DNA of 55,465 nt from Candidatus Bathyarchaeota archaeon (GCA_014729945.1 WJJC01000175.1:1-55465); one strand, 5' to 3'; positions 15,805 to 24,413 are shown, counted from the first letter of the stretch. Numbers and translations: made by a program. Notes: a model not told the origin generated them from the sequence alone.

Positions 15805-16371
15805 TTGATAGAATCCTACATATTGATACTCTTAACCGTGATAGTCTCCGTGAGTAACTTCACCTTATGGTGGCTCCTTTTTGATGATGAGTTCACTCAA
15901 CGGCTAGAGATATATGAGGAGGCTTTCCGTGAGCAGATGAAGCGGGAGAACGAGGAATTCGTTAACAGGATGAAGGGTATTATAGAGCTGGATCCTGAAG
16001 CTGTTGAAGTGGCTGGGTTCGGTGAGCGTTGGCGAGAAAAACTGGACAGGGTGAGTAAGCTCAGGGAGGAGGCTCAAGCTATGCGTAAACGTACAATCTG
16101 GGTCTATTATTTCGCCCTTATATCTATCTTATTTACGGCTATCGGCACTGTTTTGCCTGATGGTGTGCGTCTCACCGGTTCTTTTACACTTTTCATGACT
16201 GCTATTAGTTGGTGGGTGCTGGTCTCAGGGGTATTGATGATGGTAGGTTTACTGGTGCATTATCAGTTGATAGAGAATAAAGCCACTCCGCGGACGGAGG
16301 GAGAACCCATTAAGGATAACTCTTCGGTGCAATCCTTCCTAGGTGGAATACGAAAACGTTTACCCCTCTAA
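15805..16371 (+). CDS. membrane protein with three predicted membrane segments, function unknown
   Basis: 188 residues. An N-terminal hydrophobic helix (ILILLTVIVSVSNFTLWWLLF) is followed by about 70 charged residues, probably helical (YEEAFREQMKRENEEFVNRMK, then WREKLDRVSKLREEAQAMRKR). Two more hydrophobic helices follow (VYYFALISILFTAIGTVL; SFTLFMTAISWWVLVSGVLM), and then a short polar tail. No family recognised. The layout resembles that of the protein at 41078-41605 in the opposite order, but no sequence similarity is claimed. TTG start. Convergent with DNA ligase, overlapping by 12 bases. Confidence 0.7.
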   Translation: MIESYILILLTVIVSVSNFTLWWLLFDDEFTQRLEIYEEAFREQMKRENEEFVNRMKGIIELDPEAVEVAGFGERWREKLDRVSKLREEAQAMRKRTIWVYYFALISILFTAIGTVLPDGVRLTGSFTLFMTAISWWVLVSGVLMMVGLLVHYQLIENKATPRTEGEPIKDNSSVQSFLGGIRKRLPL

Positions 16372-17943
16372 GCGATCCTTATACTTGAACTGTTTCTCAT
16401 ATAGTTCTGATACTCGATTAAGGGTGTCGGCTTCCTCTGGTGTTTTATCTGTTCTTATTTTTGTTATCCTAGCGAAGCGTAGCGCGTAACCTGATCTATA
16501 GTGCGGGCTGTTCTGTATTTCATTGAAAGCCACCTCAACCACTAGTTCAGGTCTTACATAAACTGTGTGCTCCGTTTCCTTAACTTTGATCTTCCTTAGA
16601 TACTCCGTCATCCAATTGAACTCTTCATCTGTTAAGCCCTTGAAGGTCTTACCAATAGCCAGATACTTTTCACCATCCCAGATCCCCAGATGATAGTTGC
16701 TTAACCAGCCTTTTCTTCGTCCGCTACCCCATTCCGCAGCCACTATCACGACATCAAGGGTCTCAACCTGTTTGATCTTATACCAATTCTTACCCCTTGA
16801 ACCAGGAGTATATTTACTTTCAAGTCTCTTTGCCATCAACCCCTCATGCCCCTCCTTAATCGCTTTCTCCAGTAATATTCTTGCCTGTGCCGGATCCTTT
16901 GTTATTATCCGCTTGGTAAGGAATTCTTCTGACGCTATTTTCTCTAAAATATTCCAGCGTTTATGATAAGGCTCATCGATCAATAACTCCCTTTTATAGT
17001 ATAAGACATCAAAGAGGTATAGTCGTAGAGGAATCTGATCAATCATTTCCTCCACATCTTTCAACCTGGTGAAGCGTCTCATAAGGTCCTGAAACGGTAA
17101 GGGGCGTTCATTCTCACCAACAGCAACCACCTCTCCCTCGATGATGAAATCCCCCTCGAATCCCCTAACTATACTAACGATGTCAGGTATACTATCTGTT
17201 ACATCTGATAACCTTCTGGTGAATATCCTGATTTCTTGGTTTCTTTTATGTATCTGGATGCGGGCGCCATCGTATTTGTACTCAAAAGCTGTTTTCCCCT
17301 CATAGTCTTCTATTGCTTCATCAACAGAGTCAGTGGCATTTGCAAGCATTGGCTTCAATGGCAAAAAGAGGGCGACCTTCAATTCGAGTAAACCATACTC
17401 ACCTTTTTCCATTGCTTCCTCAGCCACCTTACCAATATCCCCTGTTATCATCAAGGCTCTACGCACAATCGAGGGAGCGATTCCGGTTGCCGCTGCGATC
17501 CCATCCAGCATCATGTTCTCATTAACACCGATCCTCATCTCACCAAAGATTATCCGGGTGAGTATCTCTTTTTCTACCTGCTCGGTCTGGGCAAACATCC
17601 TCTCTAACAGTTGTTCTTTATGTCTTCTACTCCCCTCCCCTGATGACTGGGCTATTTTCTGTAATATATCATAGACTTCTAGTATACTGAGTTGATGCCT
17701 GAAAAGAGAGGTCTGTCCATCTCTGTTTCTTACCTTACTAAGGGTTCTCCACCCCACATCAAGGGTCTTGTCACTGGTTTCCGGGAATATGACTCCAATT
17801 GTCAAGAGTATAGCGGGTTTCACTTCACTTTGTCTTAATTCTTTCAGGAACTTGCTGAGTATGGCTGTTTTTTCCAGTCGCTTGGTGGTGGATTCCAGTT
17901 TTTTGCAGACAAGGGCTAATTGTTTAAAACTGGTCTCCTTCAT
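16360..17943 (-). CDS. lig: ATP-dependent DNA ligase
   Basis: 527 residues, slightly shorter than typical archaeal ligases. Seals nicks during replication and repair. An N-terminal DNA-binding domain (1-200) is followed by the adenylation domain with catalytic K223 in FEYKYDGARIQIHK (motif I). Further motifs are FIIEGEVVA (III), EGLMAKRLESKYTPGSRGKNWYKIK (IV/V), and a C-terminal OB domain with YRSGYALRFARITKIRTDKTP. ATG start. The FEN-1 stop abuts this ATG, so the two Okazaki-fragment enzymes are transcribed together. Confidence 0.96.
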   Translation of the reverse strand: MKETSFKQLALVCKKLESTTKRLEKTAILSKFLKELRQSEVKPAILLTIGVIFPETSDKTLDVGWRTLSKVRNRDGQTSLFRHQLSILEVYDILQKIAQSSGEGSRRHKEQLLERMFAQTEQVEKEILTRIIFGEMRIGVNENMMLDGIAAATGIAPSIVRRALMITGDIGKVAEEAMEKGEYGLLELKVALFLPLKPMLANATDSVDEAIEDYEGKTAFEYKYDGARIQIHKRNQEIRIFTRRLSDVTDSIPDIVSIVRGFEGDFIIEGEVVAVGENERPLPFQDLMRRFTRLKDVEEMIDQIPLRLYLFDVLYYKRELLIDEPYHKRWNILEKIASEEFLTKRIITKDPAQARILLEKAIKEGHEGLMAKRLESKYTPGSRGKNWYKIKQVETLDVVIVAAEWGSGRRKGWLSNYHLGIWDGEKYLAIGKTFKGLTDEEFNWMTEYLRKIKVKETEHTVYVRPELVVEVAFNEIQNSPHYRSGYALRFARITKIRTDKTPEEADTLNRVSELYEKQFKYKDRLEG

Positions 17944-18969
17944 CTATAGCTCTCCAAAATAGTCTGTTAGCGCTTGCTGCTCTGCGCTGTTCTTCATCCT
18001 GTTAATTAGTATCTGTACACGTTTGGTTGAGAAGTTTTTCTCGCCGCAGAGAAACTCAATCAGAGCCTCTTCCTGTAATTCTCCTTGTGTTATATCATAT
18101 TCATCGGTTACATTGGGGTTCAGGTAGAGTTCCCGTATCTGGTCTACTGTTTCTGGGAGCTTTTTTCTAATATCTCCAGGTAAAGTTTCCAGTGTTTTAT
18201 GTTTCCTGATTAATTTTAAAGCTGTCTTGGGTCCAATACCCTTTATTCCCGTGTTGAAGTCAGTGCCTATCAGAATCCCCATGACTATTAACTGGGTTCT
18301 AGTTATATCATGATAACCCAGAAAATTATAAAGCTCTATCAGTTCAGGGTTAACTCGTCTAGCTCTATTCTTACTGGGCAACCATTCTCTGCTATTAATG
18401 CTGAGAAACCTCACAAGTCTAGGAGCCCCGAATAGCAACGAATCATAATCCTTACTATTAGATGCCCATACGTCACCCCTACTAGCTATATACGCTGCCT
18501 GTGCTTCACCTTCACCAGGCGCTTGAACCCATGGGATACCCAGATAGTCCAGTAACCGTTTAGCATCATCTATTCCCTGTTTTGTAATTTTACCCGGCAT
18601 TACTGATTTACTATATGCTTCTTGCAGGTCTCCGCGTTTTAATGCTTCTTCATACCTTGTTTCTGCTTTTCTCCTCTCCTCTCTACGGGTGGATAATTCT
18701 TGTTTCTTTAATGTAGGTGGTTTACCATCGAAAACAAAGACCATTCGCATATCATAATCAGACACCAATCGGGTGGTTCTGAAAGCCAGTCCCACAAGGT
18801 GACTAGTGACGTTACCCTTCTCATCGGTGAGGAGGCGACCTCTTCTATCTCTTACAAGTGCTAGAAACTCGTGGAGCACTATAAAACTATCTACGGCGAA
18901 GCTTCTTCCTCTGAGCTGATCTAGGGTAACTTCCTTTGTTCGTATGATGGGTGTTAATAGAACTCCCAA
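17944..18969 (-). CDS. fen: flap endonuclease 1
   Basis: 341 residues. Removes 5' flaps during Okazaki fragment maturation and repair. Acidic metal sites are visible in RSFAVDSFIVLHEF (N domain), VFVFDGKPP, APGEGEAQAAYIASRG, SNSKDYDSLLFG and GTDFNTGIKGIGPKTALKLI (helix-two-turn-helix). The C-terminus ends QQALTDYFGEL, matching the PCNA-interacting PIP box (Q-x-x-L-x-x-Y-F), consistent with the PCNA gene in this window. TTG start. Directly followed by DNA ligase. Confidence 0.96.
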   Translation of the reverse strand: MGVLLTPIIRTKEVTLDQLRGRSFAVDSFIVLHEFLALVRDRRGRLLTDEKGNVTSHLVGLAFRTTRLVSDYDMRMVFVFDGKPPTLKKQELSTRREERRKAETRYEEALKRGDLQEAYSKSVMPGKITKQGIDDAKRLLDYLGIPWVQAPGEGEAQAAYIASRGDVWASNSKDYDSLLFGAPRLVRFLSINSREWLPSKNRARRVNPELIELYNFLGYHDITRTQLIVMGILIGTDFNTGIKGIGPKTALKLIRKHKTLETLPGDIRKKLPETVDQIRELYLNPNVTDEYDITQGELQEEALIEFLCGEKNFSTKRVQILINRMKNSAEQQALTDYFGEL

Positions 18970-19014
18970 ACTTGTTCAAAGTTGAATCCACTTGGCTTTG
19001 TTAAAAGCTTAGGG

Positions 19015-20211
19015 CTAAAACATATACATGAACAAGTGATACGCCAAACCAACAATGTATAACGCGAAACTGCTTACAGCCGTGTATTTGATTACTTTGT
19101 TCATATCCGATTTGAAGTAGCTATTCGTTAAAACTAGACACAGGTGTAAGGGTGAGGTTATGTATGTGCAGGTAATACCCAGAAACACTATACTGGTCAA
19201 ATGAATATTAGGTTCACCGAATAATGGCAGCAGAATCGGGAAAGCGATACCTACCCCCATAGCGGGAGAGCCCGATATGGCTCCGATGAACAATGGGACA
19301 ACAATGGCTATAGCCAGTACAGGTACCCCGCTCTCTATTACCACTTGGAACAACTGATTCACAGAACCAGTTGCCTCTATCATATCCCTTAGATAAAGCA
19401 TACTTATAATAGACAAGACCAGATCCCATTTTATACCATTCTTGAACATCATGAACCCATCAGATGTTTTAACCTTCCCCAGAAACATTGCTACAAAGAT
19501 ACCAGCGAGCAGTGAACCCCAAATAGGTGCACCAAGAAGCGTCAATACAATCGTAACAACTATTGGCACCCCTCCTAGCATGTCATTTAACTTCAAACCT
19601 TCCAAACCACCCCTCTTCTTAGGTTTCTTGATAAACCCTCTACTAACGATGAACCCGATCGCCACCATTACAAAGAATAATGGTGATTGAACTCTGAGCC
19701 ACGTATTGATATTGAATCCACTCAGAGTTACAGCCATGATGGTTGATGACGTAATAGGGTTAACCCAGTAAAGTAAATGTCTGAACCAAACATTATAGTA
19801 GGTCTTCTCCTCAGCGTTGAGACCTAGCTTGTTTGCCTCAGGCTCTATGAAGGGAGCTGACATCAGGGCACCACCAGGCATTGATAGAAATCCGAATAAA
19901 GCTGGTATAGTTGCCAGCATTATGTTCCCCGGTAAAATCTTGCTGAGTCCCTCGATGAATCTTACCATTAACCCTGTTTCCTTCAAAGCATAGCCTAGGA
20001 CAGTGATTAATGCAACCGCTAGCACAAGGTTCCATGTATTGTATTTGGACAGAGTTGAGATTAATACATCAAAAAGTATTGTGACTGGTTTACCCGAAGT
20101 CAGGCCGATAATTAGGGCCGCTACCGTGATGGCAATATAAAACTCTATTTCCTTGGCTCTTAAAACGAATATTCCTATGAATGCAACTAGTAAACCAATT
20201 ACTTCTAACAT
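19015..20211 (-). CDS. DUF401 family integral membrane permease
   Basis: 398 residues with roughly ten to twelve membrane helices. It resembles the archaeal/bacterial DUF401 (TIGR00529-type) family, distantly related to anion and gluconate permeases. Family-like features are FGFLSMPGGALMSAPFIEPEANKLGL early on, FRHLLYWVNPITSSTIM, and a C-terminal repeat-like GAISGSPAMGVGIAFPILLPLF followed by ITSPLHLCLVLTNSYFK. Two re-entrant-type Ser/Pro/Gly loops suggest inverted repeats. Substrate unknown, perhaps an organic anion. ATG start; it stands alone on the minus strand after FEN-1. Confidence 0.8.
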   Translation of the reverse strand: MLEVIGLLVAFIGIFVLRAKEIEFYIAITVAALIIGLTSGKPVTILFDVLISTLSKYNTWNLVLAVALITVLGYALKETGLMVRFIEGLSKILPGNIMLATIPALFGFLSMPGGALMSAPFIEPEANKLGLNAEEKTYYNVWFRHLLYWVNPITSSTIMAVTLSGFNINTWLRVQSPLFFVMVAIGFIVSRGFIKKPKKRGGLEGLKLNDMLGGVPIVVTIVLTLLGAPIWGSLLAGIFVAMFLGKVKTSDGFMMFKNGIKWDLVLSIISMLYLRDMIEATGSVNQLFQVVIESGVPVLAIAIVVPLFIGAISGSPAMGVGIAFPILLPLFGEPNIHLTSIVFLGITCTYITSPLHLCLVLTNSYFKSDMNKVIKYTAVSSFALYIVGLAYHLFMYMF

Positions 20212-20314
20212 TTAGAGGACCTGCGATCTCCTACCCTATTTCACTATGCTATTTAAAAGGTGAGAAAGCTGGGCGGCAGTTATATCTTCTTCGTCTCCGG
20301 TTTATTTGCTTAGA

Positions 20315-20473
20315 TCAGAATATTAATCCAATCATCCAGAGTAGTATGCGTATAGGTAAAAAGATCAACCAGAATGTTAGTTTTAATACTAGTCCGATTC
20401 CTGCGCCTATTGATGTGATCAGGAAGATTATCCCAAGGATCAACATTATGGGTATTAGAAGGAAACCAAACAT
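20315..20473 (-). CDS. 52-residue hydrophobic membrane protein
   Basis: A small gene in the 340-base gap between the permease and the glutaredoxin-like gene. It reads MFGFLLIPIMLILGIIFLIT, a Gly-rich turn, KLTFWLIFLPIRIL and WMIGLIF, then TGA. Two hydrophobic helices separated by SIGAGIG and a single Lys. A TATA-like stretch and GAGAG lie just before the ATG. Nearly every codon is hydrophobic, and the start and stop are clean, which argues for a true small membrane protein, but no family is recognised. The opposite strand is also open here, so a conservation test is needed. Confidence 0.5.
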   Translation of the reverse strand: MFGFLLIPIMLILGIIFLITSIGAGIGLVLKLTFWLIFLPIRILLWMIGLIF

Positions 20474-20552
20474 CTCTCTTTATATCACTAGCGATATTGG
20501 TTATTTAGGGATTTCGGTAATCCATATAAGCCTCAATTATGAACCAGAAATC

Positions 20553-20798
20553 ATGACGAGCTATCAAATCAAACTAATAACAATTCCAGTCTGCCCAAAA
20601 TGCAAAATGATGAAGAAACGATTACAAAAACTACAGAATAACAACCCTATTATAACCATAGAGGAATTGGGTCTGCAAACATATTTCACCGAGGCCTTAA
20701 AGAGGGGCATAATGGACGCGCCTATTATCTTGATAAATGGAGAAGCATACACAGGAATGGTGGAAGAAACCACTATATTATCCGCTTTAGACCTTTAA
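20553..20798 (+). CDS. glutaredoxin-like small redox protein
   Basis: 81 residues of thioredoxin fold. Active-site pair C14-P-K-C17 in ITIPVCPKCKMM after the first strand, cis-Pro segment DAPIILINGEAYTG, and a closing helix. It probably works as a thiol-disulfide carrier. The frame is open further upstream, but that part lacks protein-like features and lies opposite a small membrane-protein gene. The ATG at 20553 gives the normal length of this family. Confidence 0.82.
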   Translation: MTSYQIKLITIPVCPKCKMMKKRLQKLQNNNPIITIEELGLQTYFTEALKRGIMDAPIILINGEAYTGMVEETTILSALDL

Positions 20799-20961
20799 TC
20801 ACATGTTATGTGTTGTATATTGTATGGATTTTACTATGTATATTAATGATATATGCCTAGGTTAGGGACATATGTATTTCAAATATGGTCTCATCATCTA
20901 CCTCAAAACCTAAATACTGAAGCAATACCTACTAAAGTATAGTTAACTCCGGTGCCCAGCT

Positions 20962-21507
20962 ATGAGTTTCCCAGAAAAAATAGATGTACTTGACTTGGTC
21001 ATTAATGTACTCAGTGAACACGAGAAACGAATGGATAAACTCGTTGAAAGAATGGAAAATATAGTAGCTGTTTTGGAGAATCACCCCGATTTTAGTGATA
21101 CCCTACACGAACTTCAAGAACGGTCAAGGCCTACACAGGAGAAACTATTCAACGTACTCATTGTTGATGACGACGAGTTCCTAACTGACACATTTGAACT
21201 GCTCCTGGAGGACGCTGGTTTCAACGTGGAGACAGCCAATACTGGAAATCATGCCCTGCTAAAGGCAAGTCAACAGGATTTCGACATGGCAATACTCGAT
21301 TACAAATTACCCGATATAACTGGGTCTGATTTATCCAAAAGGCTCAAGGAGCGGAAAAAGGATATGAGTGTGGTTATCTTGACTGGTCAGATTGAGGCTC
21401 TTGAGCAAGAAGGAGTCGAAAACATTAGCAATGATGAGGTTCTTTTAAAACCCATTAGTCCCGATGATCTCTTAAAAATTACTGAAAAATTCAGTAATAG
21501 AAACTAG
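20962..21507 (+). CDS. response regulator with N-terminal helical domain and no output domain
   Basis: 181 residues. The first 60 are helical and charged (VINVLSEHEKRMDKLVERME, then VAVLENHPDF). A receiver domain follows: acidic triad D69-D70-D71 in NVLIVDDDEF, phospho-acceptor D113 in MAILDYKLPD, the Thr in VVILTGQ and the Lys in EVLLKPIS. There is no DNA-binding or enzyme domain, as is common in archaea, so output is probably by protein contact through the N-terminal helix. No histidine kinase is adjacent; the closest is at 11431-12570. Convergent with thioredoxin (4-base overlap). Confidence 0.9.
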   Translation: MSFPEKIDVLDLVINVLSEHEKRMDKLVERMENIVAVLENHPDFSDTLHELQERSRPTQEKLFNVLIVDDDEFLTDTFELLLEDAGFNVETANTGNHALLKASQQDFDMAILDYKLPDITGSDLSKRLKERKKDMSVVILTGQIEALEQEGVENISNDEVLLKPISPDDLLKITEKFSNRN

Positions 21508-21821
21508 TCTAGTTTTTCTAGTCTAGCCTCTATAGCTGGTTTTGGTAATGCGCCTAGCGTTTTATCTACTAGTTTGCCGTCTTTGAAGTAGAGGAGTGTT
21601 GGTATACTCATTATCCCGTACTTTGTCGGGACTCCTCTGTTCTTGTCCACGTCCAGTTTGGCGAATGTGACGTCTGTTTTCTCTTTTGCTAATTCTTCTA
21701 TTACTGGTGACAGCATCCTACATGGTGCACACCATGCTGCCCAACAGTCTATTACTACTTTGGAATGTTCATTTACGAATTCTTCAAAGTTTGAATCATT
21801 TATATCGACAGGTTTGCTCAC
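21504..21821 (-). CDS. trxA: thioredoxin
   Basis: 105 residues with the classic active site W30-C31-A-P-C34-R in VVIDCWAAWCAPCRMLSP. It has the central VTFAKLDVDKNRGVPTKYGI with the conserved cis-Pro following (SIPTLLYFKDGKLV), and a C-terminal helix. General cytoplasmic disulfide reductase. GTG start preceded by a good ribosome site (GGAG, nine bases before). Divergent from a HTH regulator; the 70-base gap holds an inverted repeat. Confidence 0.95.
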   Translation of the reverse strand: MSKPVDINDSNFEEFVNEHSKVVIDCWAAWCAPCRMLSPVIEELAKEKTDVTFAKLDVDKNRGVPTKYGIMSIPTLLYFKDGKLVDKTLGALPKPAIEARLEKLD

Positions 21822-21871
21822 TTTATTTCACTCCTCGATTATGGTTCACAAAATATAAAGGTATTTAAAGA

Positions 21872-21890
21872 TGTTCACCATCATTGAACA
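21872..21890. promoter_or_regulatory. inverted repeat operator between trx and HTH regulator
   Basis: TGTTCA and TGAACA are perfect inverted half-sites separated by seven bases, ending 2 nt before the regulator ATG. A third copy of the half-site (GGTTCAC) lies at 21843-21849 beside the TATA-like stretch that would serve trx. Probably the binding site of the adjacent HTH protein. Confidence 0.45.
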
Positions 21891-21892
21891 TA

Positions 21893-22303
21893 ATGAGTCT
21901 TATAGATATACAAAACATACTCAACGCAGAGGAAATATCTCCCCAAGAACTGATAAAATGTGCACTAGGAATAAAACGCACGGAGATACAAGCATACTGT
22001 ATTCTAGTAAACAAGGGCCCAATAACAATCCAAGAAGCCACAAAATATTTGGGAAAAAGCAGATCCACAGCCCAGCGACAGCTACAAAACCTAGTGGAAA
22101 AAGGATTAGCAACAAGAGAAGAGGAGCTAATTGGGCTAGGAGGCTATAAATATGTGTACAAACCTGTGCCACCGGAGCGGCTTAAAGAGACTATTTCAGA
22201 GAACCTTGAGACTTGGTATGAGAGGATGCAGAGCGAGCTTGAGCGATTTCCTGAAAAAATATCCGAGATGGACTGTGCAATCATCCTAGGCGATGAGGAT
22301 TAA
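21893..22303 (+). CDS. TrmB-like winged-helix transcriptional regulator
   Basis: 136 residues. The wHTH occupies about residues 15-80: ALGIKRTEIQAYCILVNKGP, then TIQEATKYLGKSRSTAQRQL (recognition helix), QNLVEKGLATREE, and a wing with GYKYVYKPV. The C-terminal third is a charged helix (SENLETWYERMQSELERF), likely for dimerisation. It lacks the sugar-binding part of full TrmB. ATG at 21893 preferred over a TTG three codons upstream. Divergent from trx, which it may control. It runs into the glnA end on the opposite strand (4-base overlap). Confidence 0.82.
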   Translation: MSLIDIQNILNAEEISPQELIKCALGIKRTEIQAYCILVNKGPITIQEATKYLGKSRSTAQRQLQNLVEKGLATREEELIGLGGYKYVYKPVPPERLKETISENLETWYERMQSELERFPEKISEMDCAIILGDED

Positions 22304-23682
22304 GCCCTCGTTAGGTATTTCTCATACTCCCATGGGGTTATCTTGGGTCTGCTAGCGGCCCACTCTACACCGGTATAATCCATGTATTCTTCAAATTCTT
22401 TCTCTTTAAGCTCGACCAAGTTATCGAACATGAATTCTCCGAGAATCTTTTTCATGGATGGATCTTCTTTGAAATACTCAACTGCTTCTCCCAGATGTTC
22501 CGGTAAATAGGTTACTCCGTAATCTTTGAGTTGTTTCTTACTGAGTTCGTAGATGTTTTCTTGGATGTTTGCCGGTGGGTCAATTTTTTTCTCTATGCCT
22601 TCCCATCCCGCTTTGAGCATTATTGTTGATGCTAGGTATGGGTTGCAGCTGGGATCCGGGTGCCTATATTCTATTCGGGTTACCTTGTTCTTGTCACCGG
22701 GAGCTAGTGGGACTCTTACTATGGCGCTTCTGTTGGCGTATCCCCAGGCGACATATGTTGGCGCTTCGTAGTGGGGTACTAGTCTCTTGTAGCTGTTAAC
22801 CAGTGGGGTTACTATCAGGCTCATAGCACTAGCGTGTTTCAGTAATCCGCCAATATAATGTATAGCTACCTTGCTTAATCCATGCTTGGACTCGGGGTCA
22901 TTGAAAATGTTGTTTCCCGTTTCAAGTTCGATGATGCTCTGATGTATGTGGCATCCACTACCATTAACTCCCCAGAATGGTTTAGGCATGAAGGTGGCTG
23001 TTGTCCCATGTTTTTGTGCTATTGTCTTCACTGCAAGCTTGTAGAGTATAACGTTATCCGCTGTCTTCAAGGCATCGCTGTATCTGAAGTTGATCTCTTG
23101 TTGACCCTGTGCTACCTCATGGTGTACCCTGTCTATCTGGAAACCCGCTGCCTCAAGGCACATTAGAGTCTCAAGTTTTACATCCTCGGTGGGGTCTAGG
23201 GGGGGTGCATCAAAGTAGCCGCCCTTACCGAATGGGGTTGCTGTTCCACCATTATCGGTTACATACATGTACTCAAGCTCAGGACCCGTGTTGAATCCGT
23301 ATCCCTTCTTCTCTAATTCATCAACAGTTCTCTTCAAATGCCCTCTAGGATCACCTTCGAAAGGTGTGCCATCCGGATTGCTCACGTAGCAGAACATGAG
23401 GGCTATCCCCGGGGTCTCCCACATTGGTACTAGGAAAGTTGATGGATCAGGGTGTAGATTTAGGTCGCTATTGTTAACATCTGCGAAGCCTGGTATGCTG
23501 CTGCCGTCGAAAGCTGTTCCGTGTTCCAGGCTTTCTCTTACTTGGTACTCTGGTATGAGCATGGCTCTCGGGTTGCCGTGGGGATCTACCACGATTAGTC
23601 TGACGTATTTTATGTCATATTTTTTGATTTTGTCCATTATTGTCTGAACGGATTCTCCGTTGGTCAGTTCGCTGGAAACCAT
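22300..23682 (-). CDS. glnA: glutamine synthetase, type I
   Basis: 460 residues. Makes glutamine from glutamate, ammonia and ATP as a dodecamer. Motifs: N-terminal VDPHGNPRAMLIPE, the GTAFDGSSIPGFADVNNSDL loop, metal-site LELE-type segment NTGPELEYMYV, HHEVAQGQQEINFRYSDALKTADN, GSGCHIHQSI and the YANRSAIVRVP ATP/glutamate region. The ATG at 23682 is chosen because a TATA-like ATATATAT sits about 25-37 nt upstream (leaderless); a longer reading adds seven residues. Shares a regulatory gap with an Lrp gene. Confidence 0.96.
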   Translation of the reverse strand: MVSSELTNGESVQTIMDKIKKYDIKYVRLIVVDPHGNPRAMLIPEYQVRESLEHGTAFDGSSIPGFADVNNSDLNLHPDPSTFLVPMWETPGIALMFCYVSNPDGTPFEGDPRGHLKRTVDELEKKGYGFNTGPELEYMYVTDNGGTATPFGKGGYFDAPPLDPTEDVKLETLMCLEAAGFQIDRVHHEVAQGQQEINFRYSDALKTADNVILYKLAVKTIAQKHGTTATFMPKPFWGVNGSGCHIHQSIIELETGNNIFNDPESKHGLSKVAIHYIGGLLKHASAMSLIVTPLVNSYKRLVPHYEAPTYVAWGYANRSAIVRVPLAPGDKNKVTRIEYRHPDPSCNPYLASTIMLKAGWEGIEKKIDPPANIQENIYELSKKQLKDYGVTYLPEHLGEAVEYFKEDPSMKKILGEFMFDNLVELKEKEFEEYMDYTGVEWAASRPKITPWEYEKYLTRA

Positions 23683-23706
23683 AATAACCCGCACAAAACA
23701 CATTCA

Positions 23707-23719
23707 CACATATATATCT
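23707..23719 (-). promoter_or_regulatory. TATA box of glnA
   Basis: The AT-rich block with ATATATAT ends about 25 nt before the ATG at 23682 on the minus strand and gives a leaderless transcript. Confidence 0.5.
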
Positions 23720-23730
23720 TATCCCTGAAA

Positions 23731-23781
23731 AGCTAAACATATGTATAGATTAATGTTTTTTTACTATACATATGTTTAGCT
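23731..23781. promoter_or_regulatory. perfect 18-bp inverted repeat upstream of glnA (probable Lrp operator)
   Basis: Arms 23731-23748 and 23764-23781 are exact reverse complements (AGCTAAACATATGTATAG) around a 15-base T-rich spacer. It sits directly upstream of the glnA TATA box. Each arm contains TATACATATGTTTA, which recurs with one change at 23923-23936, so it is best read as paired protein-binding sites, not a terminator. Confidence 0.65.
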
Positions 23782-23861
23782 ACTTTAACATATTCGTATT
23801 AATTTTAACGGATAACTCACTATGTTCAGGTATCATTCATGAAGACAGCCGCGCGGGAGCG

Positions 23862-23936
23862 AAACATATGTTAATCATAAAGCAAAATATCTAAACATAT
23901 CTGAACCATATGGATAAATTCATATACATGTGTTTA
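23862..23936. promoter_or_regulatory. further Lrp-type half-sites before the lrp gene
   Basis: AAACATATGTT (23862-23872), TAAACATAT (23892-23900) and TATACATGTGTTTA (23923-23936) repeat the motif of the glnA inverted repeat. The last lies between a TATA-like ATAAATTCAT and the lrp ATG (23958), a place suited to autorepression. Confidence 0.5.
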
Positions 23937-23957
23937 ATACAAGTCTAGATCAATAAA

Positions 23958-24413
23958 ATGTTTGCACTCGATGATATAGATAAAAAACTAATAGCAGAGC
24001 TACTTAAAAATAGTAATAGGAGCAATCGGGAGATAGCCAAAGCAATAGGGGTATCAGCCGCTACGGTAATCAACCACATCCAGCGCCTAGAATCTGCAGG
24101 AGTAATCACAGACTACACTGTTATGCTGGACTTTGAGCGACTCGGCTTTGAACTGACTGTAATCATGGAGGTAACCGTGAGCAGTGGTAAACTCCTTGAG
24201 ACTCAAGCAGAGATCGCTAAGCTACCCTATGTCTGTGGTGTCTACGATGTCACTGGAGAGATTGATAGCGTGGTTATTGCCAAGTTTAGAAATAGACGAG
24301 AGTTAAGCGAATTCCCCAAGGACCTACTGGGAATGGAATATGTTGAGCGTACTAATACTCATGTAGTACTCAACACGGTAAAAGAAGACTTCAGAATGCT
24401 AAACAACCTCTAA
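23958..24413 (+). CDS. Lrp/AsnC family transcriptional regulator
   Basis: 151 residues. N-terminal HTH (DDIDKKLIAELLKNSNRSNR, then EIAKAIGVSAATVINHIQRL) is joined to a C-terminal RAM domain (VIMEVTVSSGKLL, VYDVTGEIDSVVIAKF, THVVLNTVKED) that binds amino acids or other small effectors and forms octamers. Divergent from glnA across an operator array, so it very likely controls nitrogen assimilation and itself. A close paralog lies at 35597-36040. ATG start. Confidence 0.93.
   Translation: MFALDDIDKKLIAELLKNSNRSNREIAKAIGVSAATVINHIQRLESAGVITDYTVMLDFERLGFELTVIMEVTVSSGKLLETQAEIAKLPYVCGVYDVTGEIDSVVIAKFRNRRELSEFPKDLLGMEYVERTNTHVVLNTVKEDFRMLNNL

Noticed and set aside
20181..20552. Long N-terminal extension of the glutaredoxin-like protein
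   Set aside because: The upstream part is not protein-like, overlaps the permease start and lies opposite a small membrane gene; the ATG at 20553 gives the family length.
23731..23781. Reading the 18-bp inverted repeat as a terminator or small RNA
   Set aside because: It is placed upstream of two divergent promoters and its arm motif recurs singly elsewhere in the gap, which fits protein binding sites better.
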